Assembly: GCA_965250105.1 (NCBI GenBank)
Contig: OZ252290.1
Coordinates: 1,240,001-1,304,000 of the forward strand
DNA: 64,000 nucleotides
Origin: JBCBSK01 sp965250105
GTDB lineage: Bacteria; Pseudomonadota; Alphaproteobacteria; Rhizobiales; Tepidamorphaceae
Reading direction: 5' to 3'
The notes under the pieces are model-generated. The model was not told where the DNA came from, searched no databases, and worked only from the letters and a program-made list of their open reading frames with translations. The number at the start of each line of letters is the position of its first letter. The stretch's first letter is position 1. This document shows, piece after piece, positions 8,489 to 16,912 of this stretch. Both the position numbers and the translations under genes were made by a program.

Positions 8489-9261
8489 GACAGGGCCTCC
8501 AGGCGCGCGGCAAGCAGGATATCGGCCTTGCCCAGGGCCGCGACCTGGTCGATCAGTGCGGAAGCGAAACCGCCGGGCCAGGGGGCCGTGCGGCCGGCGC
8601 GTTCGGCGGCCAGGCCCATCCAGACCAGCGCCGCCACAGATGCGGCGACCGGATCGGGCTCGACGGCGCGGCAGGCGGCGGTCAGCCCCGAGCCCGCGCA
8701 GCCGGTCGCGGTGACCCGGGCGAGCAGCGGATGGCCGTTGCCAACCCGCCGCTCGACATGACCGTCGGTCACGAAATCGGTCTCGCCGGTGACCACGACG
8801 ACCGTGCGCAAGGCGACGGCGAGCGCTTGCGGCGTCTCCGCGAGGTCGAGCGCGCGGGCGAAGCTCGCGATCTCGCCCTGATTGCCGCGCAATACCGACG
8901 GGCGCACGCGGCCGATCTCGACCGCGAAATCGCGCCGCCTCTTGGAGACGTCGATCATCACCGGATCGAGAATGACGGGGATGCCGGTCTCCTTGGCGAT
9001 CTCGACCGCGATCTCGATGCCGTGGCGGCGGGTCTTGTCGAGGGTGCCGAGATTGGCGACGAGCGCGCCGGCGCTCGCCGCGAACTCGGCGACTTCCTCC
9101 GGCGCATGGGTCATCGAGGGCACGGCGCCGGCGGCCAAGAGCATGTTGGCGGTGAAGGGCTGGGCCACGGAATTGGTGATGACATGCACCCTGGGCGCCT
9201 GCACGCGCACCCTGGCGATCACATCCGCGACCTGTTCCGGATCTATCGCATTCCGGGTCAT
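8485..9261 (-). CDS. thiM: Hydroxyethylthiazole kinase
   Basis: 258 aa. ThiM phosphorylates the thiazole alcohol from degraded thiamine. Diagnostic segments are VHVITNSVAQPFTANMLLA at the N-terminus, GAVPSMTHAPEEV, VILDPVM, LRGNQGEIASFA, and the C-terminal ATGCAGSGL catalytic loop with its Cys. It is the first gene after the TPP riboswitch, whose aptamer ends about 115 bases upstream, so the operon should be switched off by thiamine diphosphate. Confidence 0.94.
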   Translation of the reverse strand: MTRNAIDPEQVADVIARVRVQAPRVHVITNSVAQPFTANMLLAAGAVPSMTHAPEEVAEFAASAGALVANLGTLDKTRRHGIEIAVEIAKETGIPVILDPVMIDVSKRRRDFAVEIGRVRPSVLRGNQGEIASFARALDLAETPQALAVALRTVVVVTGETDFVTDGHVERRVGNGHPLLARVTATGCAGSGLTAACRAVEPDPVAASVAALVWMGLAAERAGRTAPWPGGFASALIDQVAALGKADILLAARLEALS

Positions 9262-9375
9262 TTCGGCCTTTCCGACGCCGCGCAGATCACAGCCGACTCA
9301 CGGCTTGCCTGCAGACGATGCGGATGAGCGAAACGGAGGATCGGGAGACAGATGCCAGCCCGGCCGGGTGGCCTT

Positions 9376-9466
9376 CTCGTTCCCTCCGCCGGCATCATCC
9401 GGATCAGGTTCAATGGGTTGGCTCGCGCCTCTCAGTCCGACAGTCCTTGCCGGACACCCCAACGAG
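9376..9466 (-). promoter_or_regulatory. TPP riboswitch aptamer (THI element)
   Basis: Read on the minus strand, the aptamer has P1 arms CTCGTT (9461-9466) and AACGAG (9376-9381). It then has GGGGTG, the conserved CTGAGAGG pyrimidine-sensing segment (9428-9435), the GAACCTGATCCGG pyrophosphate-sensing segment, and GATGCCGGCGGAGGGAA closing the helices. These are the invariant parts of the thiamine-diphosphate riboswitch. It precedes thiM by 114 bases, and that stretch would hold the expression platform. I did not find a clear U-tract terminator, so translational control is more likely. Confidence 0.95.
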
Positions 9467-9533
9467 TTCTAAGCAAGACCTAGGGCACACAGCGCGCCAT
9501 GGCAAGAGCGCGGTTAGAACGGACCAGGCCGAC

Positions 9534-10370
9534 ATGACGATCGACTATGAAGCGGAATACAACAACCGGGCGCGCGTGTCCGAACATGAGGAGATCTTCG
9601 CGCGCTGGGCGGCCAATGCCGAAGCCTATCGCGCGACGGCGCGCTGCGAGTTGGACCTCCCCTATGGCCCGAGGCCGCGCAACCGGGTCGACCTGTTCCA
9701 TCCCGAAACGGGCACGACGGACGCACCGCTGATCCTGTTCATCCATGGCGGCTACTGGCGCTCGCTCGACCGCAAGAGCTTCAGCCATCTCGCCGCCGGC
9801 GCCAATGCGCGCGGCTTTTCCGTCGCCGTGCCGTCCTACACGCTGTGTCCGGAGGCAACCGTGGCGGAGATCATCGACGAGATGCGGCTCCTGACCGGCT
9901 TCCTGGCCAAGCGCGGCCATGCCGCGATCCTGGCGTCGGGCCATTCCGCCGGCGGCCATCTCGCCGCCTGCCTTCTGGCCACCGACTGGCCGGCCATCGA
10001 CCCGGCGTTGCCGGCAGCGCTGGTGCCCGGCGCGCTGGCGATCTCGGGCGTCTTCGATCTCAGGCCGCTGCTCGAGACATCCAACAATGACGCCCTGCGG
10101 CTCGACGCGGCGGCAGCCGCCTCGGTCAGCCCGATCCTGTGGGACGTGCCGCGGGACCGCGTCCTGCATATCGTGGTCGGCGGCGCGGAAAGCCACGAGT
10201 TCATCCGCCAGAGCAAGGACATGGCCGCCGCATGGGGCGCCAAGGGCGTGCACACCGCCTATGACGAGCCGGCGGGCGACAACCATTTCACCGTCATCGA
10301 ACCGCTGGCGGCCACCGACAGCGCGCTGACGACCAATCTCGTCGGCCTGGCCCGGCGGTTCTCAGCCTGA
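9534..10370 (+). CDS. Alpha/beta hydrolase, arylformamidase (kynurenine formamidase)-like
   Basis: 278 aa with start MTIDYEAEYNNR at 9534; upstream frame codons overlap the riboswitch and are rejected. The oxyanion motif HGGYWRSLD, nucleophile elbow GHSAGGH and late His in GDNHFTVIE match the HSL/AFMID branch. In kynurenine formamidases the same HGGYW motif is seen, so hydrolysis of N-formylkynurenine or a related aryl amide or ester is plausible. It sits 25 bases before an Lrp/AsnC-domain gene on the same strand and lies divergent from the thiamine operon. No kynurenine-pathway genes are nearby, so the substrate is open. Confidence 0.88.
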   Translation: MTIDYEAEYNNRARVSEHEEIFARWAANAEAYRATARCELDLPYGPRPRNRVDLFHPETGTTDAPLILFIHGGYWRSLDRKSFSHLAAGANARGFSVAVPSYTLCPEATVAEIIDEMRLLTGFLAKRGHAAILASGHSAGGHLAACLLATDWPAIDPALPAALVPGALAISGVFDLRPLLETSNNDALRLDAAAAASVSPILWDVPRDRVLHIVVGGAESHEFIRQSKDMAAAWGAKGVHTAYDEPAGDNHFTVIEPLAATDSALTTNLVGLARRFSA

Positions 10371-10395
10371 CCCCGCGCAATCGGAGCGACCCGAC

Positions 10396-10632
10396 ATGAT
10401 CCCCTTCTTCGTTCAGATCAAATGCCATCTCGGCCGCGCCTATGACGTGGCCGATGCGCTGGCCGATGCCGAAATCGCCTCGGAGATCTATTCGACCGCC
10501 GGCGAATTCGACCTTCTGGTGAAGTTCTATGTCGATGAAAACGCCGATATCGGCCATTTCGTGAACGAGAAGGTGCACTGCATCGACGGCATTCGCGACA
10601 CGCTGACGACCATCACCTTCAAGGCGTTCTGA
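10396..10632 (+). CDS. Stand-alone Lrp/AsnC ligand-binding (RAM) domain protein
   Basis: 78 aa consisting only of the regulation-of-amino-acid-metabolism fold found at the C-terminus of Lrp/AsnC regulators: a beta strand MIPFFVQIKC, helix RAYDVADALAD, YSTAGEFDLLVKFYV, and the final strand DTLTTITFKAF. No helix-turn-helix is present and none is encoded upstream in frame, so it is not a truncated regulator remnant by sequence decay. Such proteins form oligomers and bind amino acids. It is likely co-transcribed with the hydrolase 25 bases upstream. Confidence 0.88.
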   Translation: MIPFFVQIKCHLGRAYDVADALADAEIASEIYSTAGEFDLLVKFYVDENADIGHFVNEKVHCIDGIRDTLTTITFKAF

Positions 10633-10692
10633 GCCGCCGAGACACGGCCACAATGATCGTGTTCGCTGCATCGGATAAGCGCGACAGGTGAT

Positions 10693-10717
10693 CGGATACG
10701 GCTCGAAGCCGTATCCG
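10693..10717. terminator. Perfect 11-bp inverted repeat, hairpin
   Basis: CGGATACGGCT, three-base loop CGA, AGCCGTATCCG. It lies 60 bases after the Lrp-domain gene and 115 bases before the methyltransferase. It could terminate transcription (no U-run is visible) or be an operator or repeat. Confidence 0.45.
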
Positions 10718-10832
10718 TTCGAGACCTTCCGCAATATCCGCGAGCGGCGATGATTGGTTTGGCGCGATCGTTCAAGACGCAGGACAGGCTGCGCCCTAGC
10801 TCCCCTCGGGCAGAGGATGATGGGAGCCGCCG

Positions 10833-11465
10833 ATGAGCGTTCTGCAGGACAGCGATGACCGGGCCAAGGCCGAAGGCGGCACGCCTTCGCCCCGGTCGGA
10901 CGCCGCCCGTTTCGGCCTCGAATGGCTGAGGGCGCCGTTGCGCGTGGGCGCGGTCGCTCCCTCGGGAACCGCGCTGGCACGGGCCATCACCAAGGGCCTG
11001 TCGGCCGATGATGGGCCGGTCCTCGAACTCGGCCCCGGAACCGGCGTCTTCACGGCGGCGCTCCTGTCGCGCGGCCTTGCCGCATCCGATATCGCGGCCG
11101 TCGAAGTCAGCGACAGTTTCGCCGCGGCGCTGGCGGAACGCTTTCCCGGCGTGACGGTGGTGCGGGGCGACGCCGCCCGCGCCCGGCGGCTCGCCCCCTT
11201 CGCCGATGGCACGGCGGGCGCCGTCGTCTGCGGCCTGCCGCTCCTGTCGATGCCGCCGGGCAAGGTGTTGCGCATCCTGGCCGGCAGCTTCGCCCTGTTG
11301 CGCCCCGGCGGCGGCTTCCGGCTGTTCACCTATGGCCCGCGCTGCCCGGTCCCGGACGCCGTGCTGGACCGGCTGTCCATTACCGCGACGCGCACCGCCT
11401 TCGTGCCCGTCAACATCCCGCCCGCCTCGGTCTATGTGCTGAGACGGGCACGCGACGGCGGATGA
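10833..11465 (+). CDS. Class I SAM methyltransferase, PmtA-like phospholipid N-methyltransferase
   Basis: 210 aa. SAM motif I is VLELGPGTGVFT, followed by an acidic ribose-binding end VEVSDSF and motif GDAARA. The lead-in RVGAVAPSGTALARA and the CGLPLLSMPP segment are features of the rhizobial PmtA / COG3963 family, which makes phosphatidylcholine precursors from phosphatidylethanolamine and also resembles KsgA-type rRNA dimethylases. An AraC-type regulator gene overlaps its last 4 bases. Assignment to phospholipid methylation is by family resemblance; other lipids or small molecules are possible. Confidence 0.8.
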   Translation: MSVLQDSDDRAKAEGGTPSPRSDAARFGLEWLRAPLRVGAVAPSGTALARAITKGLSADDGPVLELGPGTGVFTAALLSRGLAASDIAAVEVSDSFAAALAERFPGVTVVRGDAARARRLAPFADGTAGAVVCGLPLLSMPPGKVLRILAGSFALLRPGGGFRLFTYGPRCPVPDAVLDRLSITATRTAFVPVNIPPASVYVLRRARDGG

Positions 11466-12382
11466 CCCGCCGCGACGCGCCGGACAATTTCGCGTCGGCG
11501 GCCATGATACGGCTTGTCGCGGCGGGGCTCGCGCGGCAAAGGATCAAACCGCACGGCCGGCCGCCCAGCGGCGCTCATGTCGGCCAGGCAACCAAGCGCG
11601 ACGTTCTCGACACCGTCATCATCGAGCATGGCCGGCTGACCCTTCTGCGGATCGCCGATGCGCTGCCCCATTTGCCACCGGAACCGCTTCAGCAAGCGCT
11701 TCTCAAGGCGCGCGACATCGCCGATCTGCTCGACCGCTGGCACCGGCTCGAACGGTTCAGCCACGCACGTCACGAAGTGGTCGCCAAACGCCTGGGACCG
11801 CACGCGTTCCGCCTGCGCCACCAGGCACGCGACGACGGCCCGCTGCCGTCGGAGGCCGAAACGCTTCTCGTCGCCGGCGTTCTCGCCGTCTTCGCCGAGC
11901 AGGTGACCGGCAGGGCCGTGACGCTGGCGCCGGAGGACGGCACGGCATGGCGGCAAGGCGGGCACTGGTCACCCGGCGCGAGCCACCGGCGCGGCGCCTG
12001 GCTCGTTCTGACCGGCGCCCCGCCATGTCTCGCATCGACCCCGATGCCGCCGGTTCAGGAGCGCGATATCATCGCCGCGACGCGGCGGCACATTGCCGCC
12101 GATCCCGTCCATCGCTGGACCATTGCCGAACTGGCCTCGGCCACGGCCCTGTCGGAACGCACGCTCCAGCGCCGGCTCGCCGACGGGGCGGCCTCCTTCT
12201 CGCGCCTTCTGATCGAGGTGCGGCTTGAAACCGCCGCACGCTATCTCTGCGACCGCTCGGGCCCGGGCCTCGCCGAAATCGCCTTTCTGTCCGGCTTTTC
12301 CGATCAGGCCCACTTCACCCGCTCCTTCGCCAAGGCCGTCGGCACGACGCCAAACGCATATCGGGCCGATTTCGCGGCATGA
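11462..12382 (+). CDS. AraC-family transcriptional regulator
   Basis: 306 aa. The last 100 residues are a double helix-turn-helix AraC domain: WTIAELASATALSERTLQRR, then IAFLSGFSDQAHFTRSF and the usual end VGTTPNAYR. The N-terminal 200 residues match no effector domain that I recognise. The ATG overlaps the preceding methyltransferase stop (ATGA), so the two are translationally coupled, which is unusual for a regulator and a phospholipid-type methyltransferase. The inducer is unknown. Confidence 0.88.
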   Translation: MTRRDAPDNFASAAMIRLVAAGLARQRIKPHGRPPSGAHVGQATKRDVLDTVIIEHGRLTLLRIADALPHLPPEPLQQALLKARDIADLLDRWHRLERFSHARHEVVAKRLGPHAFRLRHQARDDGPLPSEAETLLVAGVLAVFAEQVTGRAVTLAPEDGTAWRQGGHWSPGASHRRGAWLVLTGAPPCLASTPMPPVQERDIIAATRRHIAADPVHRWTIAELASATALSERTLQRRLADGAASFSRLLIEVRLETAARYLCDRSGPGLAEIAFLSGFSDQAHFTRSFAKAVGTTPNAYRADFAA

Positions 12383-12506
12383 GCCGATCCGATGGCGCTC
12401 CCGTCCGCGGTGGGCGAAAGCCGGGTAGTCGAAAAGTGATCGGGTTTTGACCGCGTGGGCCGGTGAACATCTGGCGTGCGTCAGATTGTCATCCTAAGAC
12501 GGCAAG

Positions 12507-14114
12507 ATGATCACGATAGCCGACAGGATCGCCCGGCGCCTCGCAGACGCCGGCTGCCGCCATGCCTTCGGGATTCCCGGCGGCGAGGTGCTCGCCCTGA
12601 TGCAGGCGCTCGATGCGGCCGGCGTCGGCTTCACCCTCGTCAAGCACGAAAACGCCGGCGGCTTCATGGCGGAAGGCACCTGGCATGCGACGGGCGCGCC
12701 CGGCGTGCTGCTCGCCACCATCGGACCCGGCGTCGTCAATGCCGTGAACGCGATCGCCAACGCGCATCAGGACCGGGTGCCGCTGATCTTCCTGACCGGC
12801 TGCGTCGACGCGTATGAGGCGGAAACCTATACGCACCAGGTCTTCGACCATCAGGCCGTCTTGCGACCGATCGTCAAGGCCTCGTTCAAGGTCGCGGCCG
12901 ACACCGCCGATGTCGTCATCGAAAAGGCCCTGCAGATCGCGCTCGCCGGCCAGCCGGGCCCGGTGCATATCGACGTGCCGATCGGCGTCGCCACCCGGGA
13001 AGCCCCGCCGGCGCGGCCAGCGCCGCATGAACTGCCGGCGCCCGTCATGCCGGCGACCGGGCCTGCCCTCGACAAAGCCCGTGAGCATCTGCGCCGCGCC
13101 GCCCGCCCGCTCGTCATCGCCGGCGTCGACGCCGTCAATGGCGACGCCGGGGCAAGCCTGCGCGCCTTCTGCGAACATCTCAACGCCCCCTTGCTGACCA
13201 CCTATAAGGCGAAGGGCCTCCTGCCGGAGACCCATCCGCTGTCGCTTGGCGGGCATGGGCTGTCGCCGAAATCGGACAAGGTCGTGACCCCGCTGATCGC
13301 GGCGGCGGATGCGATCGTGCTGGCCGGCTACGATCCGATCGAGATGCGGCTTGGCTGGCGCGACCTCTGGGGCCCCGAAACGCCGGTGATCGAGATCGCG
13401 TCGGCACCGAACACCCATTTCATGCATCGCGCGACACTGTCCTTCGTCGCCGATATCGGCGCGAGCCTCGATGCGCTGATCGACGGGGTCGACGCCAAGC
13501 CGGGCTGGCCGGACGGGCTGCCCGAGACGGTCCGCGCCGACCTCGGCCGCGCCTTCCCCGCGCCAGAGGCCTGGGGGCCAGCGCGGGTCTTCGCGACGCT
13601 GCGCGACGTTCTGCCCGCCGAGACGGTGATCACCGCCGATTCCGGCGCCCACCGCATCCTGCTCAGCCAGATGTGGCCCTGCCCGACGCCGCGCACGCTT
13701 CTGCAATCCTCGGCGCTGTGCACCATGGGCTGCGCGGTGCCGCTGGCCGCCGGCCATGCGGTGGCCCGGCCCGAAACGCCCGTCGCCGCCTTTATCGGCG
13801 ATGCCGGGCTCGAAATGATCCTCGGCGAACTGGCTACCCTGCGCGAGGCCAGACTGCCCGTCCTCGTCGTCGTGCTCGTCGATGAAAGCCTGGCGCTCAT
13901 CGAATTGAAGCAGCGGTCATCGCAGCGCCCCAATCTGGGCGTCGACTTCACCGGCAGCGACTTTCCCGCGATCGCCCGCGCGCTCGGCGGCCATGGCGCC
14001 TGGGTCGAGGACGCCGGAACGCTCGCCGCCGAAGCCTCCGCGGCGCTCGACCGCGACCAATTCACCCTCATCGCCTGCCGTATCGGCCGGCGCGCCTATG
14101 ACGGGACATTCTAG
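12507..14114 (+). CDS. Thiamine-diphosphate-dependent enzyme, acetolactate synthase-like
   Basis: 535 aa with the three-domain ALS/pyruvate-decarboxylase layout. The N-terminal PYR domain holds the catalytic Glu (VKHENAGGFMAEG, about residue 48), the middle domain begins around 190, and the C-terminal PP domain has the ThDP/metal motif. That motif is atypical: it reads GDAGLEM and ends VLVDESLALIELKQ, where acetolactate synthases have GDG and a later Asn-Asn/Asn-Gln. Large subunits of true ALS are longer (about 570-590) and sit by ilvH; neither holds here. It is therefore probably a catabolic or uncharacterised ThDP enzyme. Confidence 0.85.
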   Translation: MITIADRIARRLADAGCRHAFGIPGGEVLALMQALDAAGVGFTLVKHENAGGFMAEGTWHATGAPGVLLATIGPGVVNAVNAIANAHQDRVPLIFLTGCVDAYEAETYTHQVFDHQAVLRPIVKASFKVAADTADVVIEKALQIALAGQPGPVHIDVPIGVATREAPPARPAPHELPAPVMPATGPALDKAREHLRRAARPLVIAGVDAVNGDAGASLRAFCEHLNAPLLTTYKAKGLLPETHPLSLGGHGLSPKSDKVVTPLIAAADAIVLAGYDPIEMRLGWRDLWGPETPVIEIASAPNTHFMHRATLSFVADIGASLDALIDGVDAKPGWPDGLPETVRADLGRAFPAPEAWGPARVFATLRDVLPAETVITADSGAHRILLSQMWPCPTPRTLLQSSALCTMGCAVPLAAGHAVARPETPVAAFIGDAGLEMILGELATLREARLPVLVVVLVDESLALIELKQRSSQRPNLGVDFTGSDFPAIARALGGHGAWVEDAGTLAAEASAALDRDQFTLIACRIGRRAYDGTF

Positions 14115-14260
14115 AGCAACCTGCGCCGGGGACGGCGCAGACAAGTTGCTCTAACAACTTAAAAACGAGCATCTTTCTGCGTTTTGTTTGAGTCAACCAA
14201 AACACAGGATGCTCTAGGAGCAATTCCAGCGAAAGCACCGGGTTTGACGTCCGGAATTGC
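14112..14260. repeat. Cluster of three intergenic palindromes, rhizobia-type
   Basis: Three stem-loops are stacked after the ThDP enzyme. The first has TAGAGCAA (14112-14119) paired with TTGCTCTA (14146-14153) plus an inner CTGCGCC/GGCGCAG, and contains the gene's TAG stop. The second has GAGCATC (14167-14173) paired with GATGCTC (14208-14214) around a GTTTTG/CAAAAC core. The third has GCAATTCC (14220-14227) paired with GGAATTGC (14253-14260). The last resembles a palindromic repeat widespread in Hyphomicrobiales intergenic DNA. The first may also act as a terminator. Confidence 0.7.
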
Positions 14261-14342
14261 GCAACAAGAAAGACACTCAGAGCGCTTGAGCAGGCTGGCG
14301 AAAGTCGAAAGCGCTCCAAGACCGAGCCCAGGACCTCCGACG

Positions 14343-15710
14343 ATGCCTAATCAGATCGCCCAGAAGGCGCCGCGCGATCTGCGCCTCGACTTCTTCCGCG
14401 GCATCGCGATGATGATCATCCTCATCGTCCATACGCCGGGCAATAAATGGTCCTGGTATGTACCCGCCGCCTTCGGCCATTCGGCGGCCAATGAACTGTT
14501 CATCTTCATCTCGGGCTTCGCCAGCGCGCTGGCCTTCGGCGTCATCTTCACGCGCCATCCCTGGTGGATCGGCACGGCGCGGGTCTATCAGCGCGCATGG
14601 GAGGTCTACTGGGCCCATATCGGGCTGTTTCTCGTCGTCGCGGTGATGGTCGTCATCGGCGCCAACCTGACCGGCATCGACTATATCGGCCAGCTCAATC
14701 TGTGGAATTTCTTCAACGATCCGACGACCAATCTGGTCGGCCTGTTCACGCTGACCTATGTGCCGAACCTGTTCGACATCCTGCCGATCTATCTCGTCAT
14801 GCTGGCCATGCTGCCCTTCGTGGTGGCCGCCCATCGCATCCATGTCGGCTGGGCCATCGCGCTGGTTCTGGCGGTCTATCTGCTCGCCTGGGGTCAGCTG
14901 ATCCCCGGCGCCAATACGCTGGCCGGCATGGCGGGCTTCCAATTTCCGGTCAATCTGCCGGCCGAGCCGTTCAGCGACCGGGAATGGTTCTTCAACCCGT
15001 TCGGCTGGCAGCTCTGCTTCTTCCTCGGCTTCTTCTTCGGCATGAAATGGCTCAACCCGCCGGCCTGGAACCAGCGCTGGCTGATCGTTCTGTCGGTCTT
15101 GATCGTAATCGCGTCCTATTTCCTCAAGCGGGCGCATCATTGGGAGCTCGACATCCTGCTCCAGCCCGCCGTGCGCGACATCTTCTTCCCGGAAGGCCAG
15201 CGCGGCGCGCTCTACTGGATGCGGATGATCCATTTCTTCGCGCTGGCCTATCTGCTCCTGTCACTTCTCGAACATCGCAAGCACTGGCTGGAACACTGGC
15301 TGGCGCGCCCCTTCGTCATCGTCGGACAGGCGTCGCTGCCGGCCTTCCTCGCCTCCATCGCCTTCGGCCGGGTAATGGGCATGGCGCTCGACCAGACCGA
15401 GCTTCTGTCGGCGCCTGCCGGGGTCGATCCGGCGGAATGGGTGCGCGAGTCCGGCCGCAGCGATTTCTGGCTCGCCGTGGTGAACATTTCCGGCATGATC
15501 GCGCTCGTGCTGTTCTGCCGGATGATGGTGTTCTTCAAGCGCAAGCCCTGGGCCAAGCGCGGCGAGAAGGGCGCGGCGCAGGACAAGGCCAGGGACCAGG
15601 CCGAGCTTGCCAATGCCGACCGCGCCCCGAACGAGGCGGTGATGCCGACGGAATCTGAAAAGCCGGCAGGCCAGTCCGGCCCGAGGCCCGCCGGCGCCCC
15701 GGCCGAATAG
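14343..15710 (+). CDS. opgC: OpgC-domain membrane protein (osmoregulated periplasmic glucan modification)
   Basis: 455 aa, polytopic with about ten membrane segments. The start RDLRLDFFRGIAMMIILIVH and the following ANELFIFISGFASALAFG are the hallmark of OpgC, the acyltransferase-3-related protein that adds succinyl groups to periplasmic glucans. ATG 14343 is chosen because upstream codons lie in palindromic repeats. The C-terminal 50 residues are a charged cytoplasmic tail. The glucosyltransferase gene opgH lies 6 kb away on the other strand, so both functions are encoded in this region. Confidence 0.92.
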   Translation: MPNQIAQKAPRDLRLDFFRGIAMMIILIVHTPGNKWSWYVPAAFGHSAANELFIFISGFASALAFGVIFTRHPWWIGTARVYQRAWEVYWAHIGLFLVVAVMVVIGANLTGIDYIGQLNLWNFFNDPTTNLVGLFTLTYVPNLFDILPIYLVMLAMLPFVVAAHRIHVGWAIALVLAVYLLAWGQLIPGANTLAGMAGFQFPVNLPAEPFSDREWFFNPFGWQLCFFLGFFFGMKWLNPPAWNQRWLIVLSVLIVIASYFLKRAHHWELDILLQPAVRDIFFPEGQRGALYWMRMIHFFALAYLLLSLLEHRKHWLEHWLARPFVIVGQASLPAFLASIAFGRVMGMALDQTELLSAPAGVDPAEWVRESGRSDFWLAVVNISGMIALVLFCRMMVFFKRKPWAKRGEKGAAQDKARDQAELANADRAPNEAVMPTESEKPAGQSGPRPAGAPAE

Positions 15711-15733
15711 GGTCCTTTGGAAGATCCAGGACC
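15711..15733. terminator. Hairpin after opgC, between convergent genes
   Basis: GGTCC pairs with GGACC and TGGA with TCCA around an AGA loop with a two-base bulge, directly after the opgC stop. The convergent gene ends at 15761, so it may serve both strands. Confidence 0.45.
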
Positions 15734-15760
15734 ACGCGACTCTGGCACGACGCGGGCAGG

Positions 15761-16912
15761 CTACAGCCCAAACCACGGCCTGAGCTTGGCGCCGACCCAG
15801 GTGCCAGACAGCGCGAACAGCGCCCAGGCCCAGCCATGCAGCGAACCCGATGCGATGCCGGAGAAGAAAGCGCCGATATTGCAGCCATAGGCCAGACGCG
15901 CGCCATAGCCGAGCAACAGCCCGCCCAGCACGCTAGCCAGAAGCGGCCCCCAGCCGATGCGCGCGACCGGCGCGAACTTGCCGGCGAGCCCCGCCGCCAG
16001 TAGCGCGCCCGCGATGATGCCGAAATTCATCACCGACGTCACATCGCGGAATATCGACGCCTCGATGCGCGGCTGGCTGTATTGCCAATACGGCCAAGAA
16101 TAGATGTCGACGCCTAGGGTCTCCGCCCCCTTGGCGCCCCATAGCGCGAAGGCCGAGGTGACGCCCCAGGGCCGGCCGGCGACGAGAAAGGTCAGGATGG
16201 CGAGACCGGCCAGCGCCAGGGCGCCCCAGGCCAGCGGCCAGGGCCCGAGCATCACCCCGCCCCGTCCCCAGATCGACTGGACGCCGCCACGCCGGCGCCG
16301 CTCGATGGCGGCGGCACCGAACCAGATCGCCACGAAGGCCAATAGCGACAGGCCGAGCATCGGCAGGAGGCCGAGACGGCGAATGCCGGAATAGGCGCCG
16401 AGCGCCGGCAGGTCGCGCCACCAGGGCAGATGGGCGGTGGCGATCAGCGAGCCGATGACGAAGAACACCAGCGTCACCGCCATGCGCGTCGACCCGCCGC
16501 CGAGCGTGAACAGCGTGCCCGACCCGCAGCCACCGCCAAGCTGCATGCCAATGCCGAACAGGAAGGCGCCGACGGCCAGCGCCACGCCGACCGGAAACAC
16601 CCAGCCACCGACGGTCAGGCCGAACACGCCGCCATGCGCCAGGAGCGGATAGGACACGGCACAGGTAGCGATGAGCAGCAGCATCTGGGCGCGGATGCCG
16701 GCGCTGCGCCCCTCGATCAGGAAAGCGCGCCAGGACCCGCTGAACCCGAAGGCGGCGTGATAGAGCGCCACGCCGAGACCTACGCCGATCAGCGCCAGCG
16801 CCGCCTGCCGGGGACCGACGACGGAGAACGCGGCCAGGGCGATGGCGAGAACCGCGCCCCCCGCCAGCGCCGCGACGGCCCATTGCGGACTGCGCCGCGC
16901 GTCAGCGGTCAC
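15761..16912 (-). CDS. YeeE/YedE (TsuA-like) thiosulfate/sulfur transporter
   Basis: 383 aa membrane protein with about ten hydrophobic segments and the two internal halves typical of the family. The conserved cysteines of the thiosulfate pathway are present: Cys129 in QLGGGCGSGTLF and Cys344 in AYGCNIGAFFSG. In the structurally known TsuA these Cys residues lie on the thiosulfate path. The start is GTG 16912 with GGAGA about ten bases upstream. It stands alone here, with no TusA or rhodanese gene adjacent, but cysD and cysN-C lie in the same window. Substrate is probably thiosulfate or another sulfur compound. Confidence 0.88.
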   Translation of the reverse strand: MTADARRSPQWAVAALAGGAVLAIALAAFSVVGPRQAALALIGVGLGVALYHAAFGFSGSWRAFLIEGRSAGIRAQMLLLIATCAVSYPLLAHGGVFGLTVGGWVFPVGVALAVGAFLFGIGMQLGGGCGSGTLFTLGGGSTRMAVTLVFFVIGSLIATAHLPWWRDLPALGAYSGIRRLGLLPMLGLSLLAFVAIWFGAAAIERRRRGGVQSIWGRGGVMLGPWPLAWGALALAGLAILTFLVAGRPWGVTSAFALWGAKGAETLGVDIYSWPYWQYSQPRIEASIFRDVTSVMNFGIIAGALLAAGLAGKFAPVARIGWGPLLASVLGGLLLGYGARLAYGCNIGAFFSGIASGSLHGWAWALFALSGTWVGAKLRPWFGL

